64,000 bases of DNA, from contig BTPP01000004.1 in the NCBI GenBank assembly GCA_037102815.1, positions 3,162,001 to 3,226,000 of the forward strand, in the 5' to 3' direction. Of this stretch, positions 57,915 to 64,000 are shown one piece after another. The position numbers and the translations under genes are program-made. The stretch comes from Neurospora intermedia. Taxonomy: Eukaryota; Ascomycota; Sordariomycetes; Sordariales; Sordariaceae. Position 1 is the stretch's first letter; the number at the start of each line of letters is the position of its first letter. The notes below the pieces were generated by a model, which did no database searches, was not told where the DNA came from, and saw nothing but the letters and a program-made list of their open reading frames with translations.

Positions 57915-60900
57915 CTACGACGAAGAAGCCCTCAACTCCTCCAAAGCCTTCCTCGCCATCTCCACGCTCTCAAATGCTTCCCCCTGCACCGCCACCCTTC
58001 TTCTTCTTCCTAGTCCCCTTGCCATTACCCATCTCTTTCGTGCTCGTTTTTGTCCCATCGTATTATCCTTCCTCTCCTTCTCGTTCTTCACACCATTACT
58101 CACCACCCCATCCACGACCGGAGGAGTTCCATTGGTCGCCTTCCCGTCGTTCGTCATAGCCTGCTTATTACTATTACTGTTGTTCATTGTCTTCTGCTTC
58201 CTCCCCTTATCCCCCCTCTCAACCTCCTGCAACTCGTCCCACAACTCCCTCAAGACCTTCCACCCTTCCACCACCTCCTCCATCCTTCTTCTTCTCTCTT
58301 CGGGGCTGACGGCCTCCAGCTCCCTAGCCCCCTGCACGATCCTCGCCTTCCTGATATACTTCGCCGGTCCCCGACCTCTCTGGGCCTGCTTGACTACTCC
58401 CTTGAGTGTATACCCGATCGGGCCGATAATCGCCGAAATGTCCTTCAGCACGAACCCAGTTAGTCCCATGCCCACACCTTTGACGAGACCGACCATCCGT
58501 CCCGCGGGAGCTGGTCTTGTCGTCGTTGCTCCCGCATCGTTATTGTCGTTGGCGGTGCTGCTGCCTCCTTGTGATCCTGTTCCTGTTCCTGTTCCTGGTC
58601 GTGAAGCAGAACCAGAGGGTTTGCTGCTGATACCACCTTCTTTGAACCCACGATATGGCAACCGCACAAGACCCGTCCAGCCATCGTAGATCCCAAACAC
58701 AAACTCGTGGCCTGCGGCTTTCAGACCGGATTTGATCCCCGTCACGCGCGTGGGGCGGCGGACGGTGTCGTCCCCGTACAGACGGGGCGCGTTGTGGAAG
58801 CCCTGGGCGAGAGCAATGGAGAGGTCGACGGGGGCGCGGGCGATGGCGGAGGCGGACTTGAAGGCGCCTTGGCCGATTTCGTGGACGATTTCCTCGGCGA
58901 CTTCGGCCGGGTCGGTGGTGGATTCGCCGCCGTTGGTAGTGGTTGTCATGGTGGTTAGGTTGGTGTCGGTGCGGTGGTCGGTTGCAGGGCGGATGGGTGC
59001 GTCGAGGGGGGATGGGGATTCGAAGCGGGATCGCGTGTTGTGGATGGCGTTAGTGGTTGTTGTGGTGATGTTGGGGAGGGATTGGCCGGAATCGGGGGTG
59101 GTCTCGTTGGAGTTGTTGTCGACAGCGGTGGCGTCATCTGGTTTGGAGTCGCTTGATCGACCGGAAAATCGGGCGTCTGACTTGTTATCATCGGCGGCGG
59201 CGGCGGCGGCGGCGTGATCTTTGGTTTCGACTTTTTGGATGGTTCCGTTTTGCTGTTCAGACGGCTTGTCCACCTTCTCGCCATTGACTGCTGAGTTGCC
59301 CTTTTCCTTGGCCTTCCCCTTCTCCTCCAATCTAGCCTCTCGGGCCTTCAACTTCTTCTCCCGCCTTTCCCTCTTCTCTTGCTTCTTGACCTTCCTCTGC
59401 TTGGCCTTCTTGCCCAGCCTGATTGGCACTCCACCAATTCCCGAAAATACATCGCCTACCGTCGAGACAACCGTGCCAGCGACGCCCGTCACCGGCTCAC
59501 CAGGTCCTTCAAAGTCGTTCCACTCGACATGACGGAGCAGCCTCAAGTTCTTCCACGAGGTGAGTCTCTTCTCTACCGCGAGGTCCGCGGCCATGGCACT
59601 GAGCTTCAGCCCTGTCGGGCTCCCCTTAACTTGCCACACAGCCACCTTGTCTCTCAGGATTGAGCACCGCATCGACCGGTCACCATGGAGCATCAAGCCC
59701 TTGTGGAACGCCTTGCAAGCATTCTCGGCACCATCGCCTTCCTCACTGATCCGATGAGCAATCTCCTCCACGGCTTTCACAGCCTCGTCGGTGAGACAGT
59801 ACTTGATTCCGTCGGCGAGTTTCTCCGCCGTAAGACTCTTGTAGGGCACAGGCTCCGGGCCCGCCTTGGAGTTGCTCACCATGGCACCCCAGAAATGCTG
59901 GTCGCCAAAGAAGGGCACAATCATGGTCGGCTTGCCACACTTGAGCGCAATAGCAGTGGTGCCTGCACCACCGTGAATCACGCAGGCGCGCACCCGAGGA
60001 AAGAGCCAGTCGTGCGGTGTGTTGTCGAGCATGTAGATGTTCTCGGGAACGTCGAGACTGTCGCCACCAAGACCACCCCAGCCTTTGGAGACAAGGGCGC
60101 GCACACCAGCTAGCTTGACAGCATCGAAGATCATCTGCGTGAACCTATCTGCGTCGTCAACGACGATGGATCCGAACCCGATGTAAACAGGGGCCTCGCC
60201 TGCCTCGAGGAATTTAACTAGGTCATCAGGAGGCTGGAAGGTGGAAGCCAGCTCGAGGAAGACAAAGCCGGATACGTCAATCTCGTCGCCCCAGTCTTCG
60301 GGCTTGGCGACAATACCAGGACTCCAGAGGTAGCTGAATGGAACGTGCAGGCGGTAGGTAGCGCCGGGGGCCCAGAGGGTAGAAACGGGATCGAGACCGA
60401 GTGTCTTGACGCGGAAGTCATTGACCAAATCGCCGAGACCTTGCCAAACCATCATCTCTACTAGAGGATAGGAGATCCAGTTCGTATAACCGGGGTCGAC
60501 ATTGGACTTTTTGATGCTAGCGAGTGGATGGGGAAACGCTTGTGTGGGGGTATATGGGAAGGTAAACATCAAATGGACGGGAATACCCAGCGCCTCGGCG
60601 CAGTGGATATGGGCAAAGCTGGGAGGGTTGGCGATGATGGCATCGGCTACAAAGGGGTCCATGCGTCCCATCATTTTGAGGTTGTGAACATCTCGCTCAT
60701 CATCGGTGGCATTGATGCAAGCTCGCCAGAAACCTTGAAACATGCCCGCCATGGCGGCACGTCGCTTTCCGATGTCGCCAGCTTTTACTGATTCCAGAGT
60801 CGGGATCATACCAGGATTCTTCACCATGAAGCTCATGAGCTCTGCTGGATCGCCACCGACGGAAAAGAACTCGAGGCCGGAATCTTTCTCGACAAAGTCG

Positions 60901-61835
60901 CGAAAGGCAGGGTGTGTAGCGATACGCACGCGATGGCCGTATTGCTCTTTCAGAACCTTTCCAATCTTCAAGAAGGGTTGCGCATCGCCGCGGGAACCGA
61001 TGACCATGATGACAATGTTTAGCTTTGGGCAGGAAATCTTGTCTGGACCGGCAGTAGTTGAGGCCGTGGAGAGCCGCGACACGACCGAAGACTTTCTGGT
61101 TTGCTCAGCGTTCTTGTTGGAATTCTCGCCCCTTGCCGGCATCACCTTCTTGGCTGCCATTCCCAGGGCCTTTGCCAGATAACCCGTACTGCTCGTGTCG
61201 TTGACCGAGATGTTGAGGCGGCCGTCACGCTTGGAGACCCTGCCCTTTGTCCTGTAGTTTTCATTTCCAACATTGAATTTACCAAAGTGGCCGTGTCGTT
61301 CATGCTGTTTTTTGTCGGCTTGTTTCTTCCGAAACAGGGGCTTCTTGTGCCCAGGGGCATGCTCTTCTTCATCCGACGAGGACTCGCTACTGGAATCCGA
61401 GTTGTCGCCAAAGGCGTGCAGTGCCCTGGGATCCCACAGAGATGTATTGGTCCCGGCTCGCTTCATAGCCGGTACGGCAAAGGAGTCTTGTCTATTGGTT
61501 TGTCTCGGTGCCTCGGTCTGCCATTGTTTGTTCATGGGTCGCTTGATGGGTTCGGTATGGGTTTTTCGCAGTCCCGGCGATTCTGTGACTTTGTCGATCG
61601 GGTTCGCTTGGTCTTGCTTGTTGTTCTGCGACGTGGGGGGAATGGCTGGGGAGAAGCTCGGTGACTGGGTTTCCGGGGGGACGTGGGAAGGGTAAAGAAG
61701 GTTGCCCTTGGCGTCGCGAATGACGGTGACTTGGGCGCCGGACGGACTCGTGCTTGTTTCGAGCTTGACGGGAGCTGGGTCGGAGGTATCCGAGGTTGTT
61801 GCAACCAGCGGTTGCGTTTCGAAAGCGGTAGCCAT
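57915..61835 (-). CDS. Sterol 3-beta-glucosyltransferase-like GT1 protein with a VPS13/ATG2-C-like tail
   Basis: Single exon, 1306 residues. After a disordered N-terminus, a UDP-glycosyltransferase domain runs from about 270 to 690. The N-lobe starts IMVIGSRGDAQPFLKIGK. The acceptor side has FTFPYTPTQAFPHPLA. The UDP-sugar motif is HGGAGTT followed by GKPTMIVPFFGDQHFWG (about 620-650). These are signatures of fungal sterol glucosyltransferases (Atg26/Ugt51, CHIP6-like), which transfer glucose from UDP-glucose to ergosterol. Unlike Atg26, I see no PH or GRAM domain before the catalytic region. A Lys/Arg/Glu-rich helix and a disordered linker follow. A segment at about 980-1175 (FVFGIYDGWTGLVRLPYRG, LVKGVGMGLTGFVLKD) is reminiscent of the glycine-patterned amphipathic C-terminal region of VPS13 and ATG2. 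A basic Arg/Lys-rich tail ends the protein. The substrate is inferred from family similarity. Confidence 0.9.
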   Translation of the reverse strand: MATAFETQPLVATTSDTSDPAPVKLETSTSPSGAQVTVIRDAKGNLLYPSHVPPETQSPSFSPAIPPTSQNNKQDQANPIDKVTESPGLRKTHTEPIKRPMNKQWQTEAPRQTNRQDSFAVPAMKRAGTNTSLWDPRALHAFGDNSDSSSESSSDEEEHAPGHKKPLFRKKQADKKQHERHGHFGKFNVGNENYRTKGRVSKRDGRLNISVNDTSSTGYLAKALGMAAKKVMPARGENSNKNAEQTRKSSVVSRLSTASTTAGPDKISCPKLNIVIMVIGSRGDAQPFLKIGKVLKEQYGHRVRIATHPAFRDFVEKDSGLEFFSVGGDPAELMSFMVKNPGMIPTLESVKAGDIGKRRAAMAGMFQGFWRACINATDDERDVHNLKMMGRMDPFVADAIIANPPSFAHIHCAEALGIPVHLMFTFPYTPTQAFPHPLASIKKSNVDPGYTNWISYPLVEMMVWQGLGDLVNDFRVKTLGLDPVSTLWAPGATYRLHVPFSYLWSPGIVAKPEDWGDEIDVSGFVFLELASTFQPPDDLVKFLEAGEAPVYIGFGSIVVDDADRFTQMIFDAVKLAGVRALVSKGWGGLGGDSLDVPENIYMLDNTPHDWLFPRVRACVIHGGAGTTAIALKCGKPTMIVPFFGDQHFWGAMVSNSKAGPEPVPYKSLTAEKLADGIKYCLTDEAVKAVEEIAHRISEEGDGAENACKAFHKGLMLHGDRSMRCSILRDKVAVWQVKGSPTGLKLSAMAADLAVEKRLTSWKNLRLLRHVEWNDFEGPGEPVTGVAGTVVSTVGDVFSGIGGVPIRLGKKAKQRKVKKQEKRERREKKLKAREARLEEKGKAKEKGNSAVNGEKVDKPSEQQNGTIQKVETKDHAAAAAAADDNKSDARFSGRSSDSKPDDATAVDNNSNETTPDSGQSLPNITTTTTNAIHNTRSRFESPSPLDAPIRPATDHRTDTNLTTMTTTTNGGESTTDPAEVAEEIVHEIGQGAFKSASAIARAPVDLSIALAQGFHNAPRLYGDDTVRRPTRVTGIKSGLKAAGHEFVFGIYDGWTGLVRLPYRGFKEGGISSKPSGSASRPGTGTGTGSQGGSSTANDNNDAGATTTRPAPAGRMVGLVKGVGMGLTGFVLKDISAIIGPIGYTLKGVVKQAQRGRGPAKYIRKARIVQGARELEAVSPEERRRRMEEVVEGWKVLRELWDELQEVERGDKGRKQKTMNNSNSNKQAMTNDGKATNGTPPVVDGVVSNGVKNEKERKDNTMGQKRARKRWVMARGLGRRRRVAVQGEAFESVEMARKALEELRASSS

Positions 61836-62673
61836 CGTGTTGTGATGCCTGGAGGGCTTGGGCCCGAGGGTATCTCTCTCTTCAAGGAAGATGCTCGTTA
61901 TGATGGGCGCGGTGCTTGGACGTAGCGCGCGTCTTGCTGTGGGAGGATTGATGTTATGACGAGTTTAATGGTACCACCAGCGACTGTGACGCATGAAAGA
62001 GACGCTTTACGTCAAGTGCACCTGCTGCGTTGTTGGGCTGGTTAGGTAGGTAACGGGTTAATGGCGACGGAACATGTTTCTCCCCAGATGAATTGCCAAC
62101 TGTAGTGGGAGAGCTCTTGCTCTGGTGTTTAACAAGGTAGTATAAATGATGGATTTGATCTTCTTCAAAAGGAGTGAGTGGCCGTTGGTTCAGTTGGGTT
62201 CCTTGATCAGCGAAAGTGGTTCGTGTCACTGCCGAGTCTGCTCACGCGCGCCGGGGAGGTCCAATGTTACTCGACGGAATGCAAGGGTGCAGTGGCCGCA
62301 ATCTATAATTCCTGTTTTCTCTGTACAAGTCCCGTCCCGTCATGGGCACTGCAGGTGAAAGAAGAGGCAACAGCGGCCAGACTTCTGGGCAATGACATCA
62401 TCTTGAGCTGCTTGGCCTTCAATAGCTTCAGGCTTGGCATTTCGGCTTTCCAGGGGTTGGCGTCTGTTAAGCGATAGCACATGTCCCAGGGACATTGTAA
62501 CATCGGATGCGACTTTCAAGCCATAAATCTGCCCGGACCCGGTGTATTGGAGATGTCACGATTCAACGTACAAGATGGAGGCAGCGCGATATCGTCGTTG
62601 CGTGTTCTGGACTGAAATGTTGTTGCACACCACCATCAGCCGCTAACCCTGTCGGTTCATCCCGAAAAACCAC
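61836..62673. other. Promoter side of the glucosyltransferase gene
   Basis: About 840 bp between the ATG of the glucosyltransferase gene and the MITE-like element. It should hold that gene's promoter and leader. No coding feature was seen. Confidence 0.55.
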
Positions 62674-62675
62674 TA

Positions 62676-62807
62676 CTTGGGGGGTGCTGGGCGCCAAGGC
62701 TTTTCACCCCCCTACTTGTTAAGTAGGGGGTAGCGAAAAACTGGGACACGGTTTTAATCTGGGACATCTGGAATCTTAGCCTTCTGCTTAGAAAATTGTT
62801 AGTGGGC
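62676..62807 (+). repeat. Left terminal inverted repeat of the MITE-like element
   Basis: It matches the reverse complement of 63169-63300 over 132 bp with about five transitions. It contains an internal hairpin, CCCCCTACTT (62708-62717) with AAGTAGGGGG (62721-62730), and a competing pairing GGGGGGTG (62679-62686) with CACCCCCC (62705-62712). Confidence 0.88.
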
Positions 62808-63168
62808 AAGATTCAACAACGACAATCCTATCAGCTATTTTTCTAAAAATCTAGAAAAATTCCAGAAGGTGAATTTGGAGTACGAAATGGCATCGGCAAA
62901 GTTTCAAAAATTCATCTCAACAACTCATCAAATGGGTGCTTTCAGAGATCTTCTCAACTACTCAATATCGTCGCTTCCGGAATGCATCAACCACTAAGCT
63001 AAACTAGTACTCCAACAGTAAAGAGGAGCATACTCGCGATTTTCTCCCCAACGCTTCGATGAAATTTGATGCAATCTTGAGAACGTATAGTTAAATACTC
63101 CATTGTCCTCCCTGATTTTTCTTAGATTTTTCAAAAAATGGCTGGTGTGCTTTCCGCTGCTGTATAAA

Positions 63169-63300
63169 GCCTACTAACAATTTTCTAAGTAGAAGGCTAA
63201 GATTCTAAATGTCCCAGATTAAAACCGTGTCCCAGTTTTTCGCTACCCCCTACTTAACGAGTAGGGGGGTGAAAAGCCTTGGCGCCCAGCACCCCCCAAG
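63169..63300 (-). repeat. Right terminal inverted repeat of the MITE-like element
   Basis: Mirror copy of the left arm. Read in the same orientation, it has A where the left arm has G at three positions, all in a CpA context on the opposite strand. Confidence 0.88.
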
Positions 63301-63302
63301 TA

Positions 63303-63669
63303 ACACTAACACCCGGAGGATCCACCAGGCCCCATCTGGACGACGCAATCCAACCTCCAACAGGGCCAACCGCATTTGCATCGACTCGGAAAGACATGAT
63401 CTACAAACTTGCCCACGCGACACAAGATCGATCTTCAACGCATCTCAAAGACACCTGCGAATCGTGCGATTCATCTTCTTCAGAGTCAAAGTTGGCTCGA
63501 GTCTCGCCGAGCCCTACCGTTGGGGTGGAGGATACGTCTGCGTCTGCTTGCTACCTTAACTCTACAATACATAAAATGTACACATTCATACTGGTCATAC
63601 CAGTGCTGAGCAGCTCCAAGTTTGCTCTTGAGCACCAGTACAGGCAAGTGTTACCATCATAAGTCAAAT
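63303..63669. other. Spacer between the MITE-like element and tRNA-Pro
   Basis: 367 bp with no recognised gene; it includes the 5' flank of the tRNA gene. Confidence 0.6.
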
Positions 63670-63759
63670 GGGCCGCTGGTCTAGTGGTATGATTCTCGCT
63701 TAGGGTTCAATCCTGAGCATTCTTGCGAGAGGTCCCGGGTTCAATCCCCGGGTGGCCCC
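63670..63759 (+). tRNA. tRNA-Pro(AGG) with an 18-nt intron
   Basis: Acceptor strands GGGCCGC (63670-63676) and GTGGCCC (63752-63758) pair, with one G-T. The anticodon stem CTCGC pairs with GCGAG. The anticodon AGG lies at 63702-63704. The T arm carries GGTTCAATCCC. An intron at 63706-63723 sits one base 3' of the anticodon, the standard eukaryotic position, and contains TCCT, which can pair with the anticodon as expected for splicing. The mature tRNA is 72 nt; CCA is not encoded in full. Confidence 0.95.
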
Positions 63760-63762
63760 ATC

Positions 63763-63767
63763 TTTTT
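63763..63767 (+). terminator. RNA polymerase III T-run terminator
   Basis: Five T residues four bases after the tRNA-Pro gene on the coding strand. Confidence 0.8.
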
Positions 63768-64000
63768 CCTTCTTTTTGCGAGTCATTCCCTGAGTGAAGT
63801 AAGCCGAAGTAGACGTCGAACTACAAAAACAACTCAAGCATCACCAATCAAGTGTTGCATGTCCTTCTGTTTTTTTTGCTGAATTCCATCTTTCATTCCT
63901 GTGGCTGCTCTCTATATGCAGCGAATATTCGGCGAGTATCCCTATCTTCATGGGTATCTAACCGTCCCCTTCTCTGTTCCTTCTGTTGCCCTTAAAGCAG

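Larger units (their letters stand above)
62676..63300. mobile_element. MITE-like non-autonomous DNA transposon
   Basis: A 625-bp element bounded by 132-bp terminal inverted repeats (62676-62807 and 63169-63300) and flanked on both sides by TA (62674-62675, 63301-63302). A TA duplication is the hallmark of Tc1/mariner-type insertion. The arms differ at about five positions, all transitions. The 361-bp core is A/T-rich and has no transposase frame. Termini start CTTGGGGGGTGCTGGGCGCC. It is probably mobilised in trans, if at all. Neurospora has short TA-flanked elements such as Guest; whether this is related needs alignment. Confidence 0.88.

Noticed and set aside
1-64000. CRISPR array, prokaryotic operon or secondary-metabolite cluster
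   Set aside because: No regularly spaced repeats, the genes contain spliceosomal introns, and no PKS, NRPS, terpene synthase or P450 gene is present.

Overview
The window looks like nuclear DNA of a filamentous ascomycete. The genes are long with few short introns (62-165 nt apart from one of 331 nt), with GT...CTAAC-like...AG signals, pyrimidine-rich leaders and kilobase-scale gene-poor spacers. The gene set and order (set-2, cul4, nup192, tel1/mus-21, RING protein, mip-1, complex I assembly factor, COG1, sterol glucosyltransferase) match what I recall of a Neurospora chromosome arm, so a Neurospora or close Sordariales relative is most likely. The species cannot be fixed from the sequence alone.

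Layout. 1-4600: gene-free upstream tract. 4601-7653 (+): SET2-type H3K36 methyltransferase, three exons. 7654-10114: convergent spacer with microsatellites. 10115-11431 (-): secreted, probably GPI-anchored DUF7729-like protein, two exons. 11432-15594: 4.2 kb without a convincing gene. 15595-18754 (-): cullin 4. 19509-24951 (-): inner-ring nucleoporin Nup192. 24952-26499: divergent promoter region containing a perfect 9-bp inverted repeat. 26500-35532 (+): ATM/Tel1 kinase. 36760-38281 (-): RING E3 ligase resembling a SUMO-targeted ubiquitin ligase. 40606-45066 (+): mitochondrial DNA polymerase gamma. 46304-48507 (-): calponin-homology protein with a long charged coiled coil. 50063-51209 (+): NDUFAF2/mimitin-like protein. 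52055-54007 (+): conserved-looking protein I cannot assign. 54756-57596 (+): COG1. 57915-61835 (-): sterol 3-beta-glucosyltransferase-like protein with a VPS13/ATG2-C-like tail. 62676-63300: 625-bp MITE-like element flanked by TA. 63670-63759 (+): intron-containing tRNA-Pro(AGG).

Most coding genes are housekeeping. Five act on chromatin or genome maintenance (SET2, CUL4, Tel1, the RING ligase, pol gamma). I see no operon-like system, CRISPR array or biosynthetic cluster, and I did not find a clearly new multi-gene system. The most unusual items are the MITE-like element with RIP-like arm divergence, an interstitial TTAGG repeat, a four-copy motif in the pol gamma tail, the lipid-transfer-like tail on the sterol glucosyltransferase, the unassigned 650-residue protein, and 3'-terminal mini-exons in three successive genes. 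Splice sites were assigned by eye from consensus signals and protein continuity; no RNA evidence was available.
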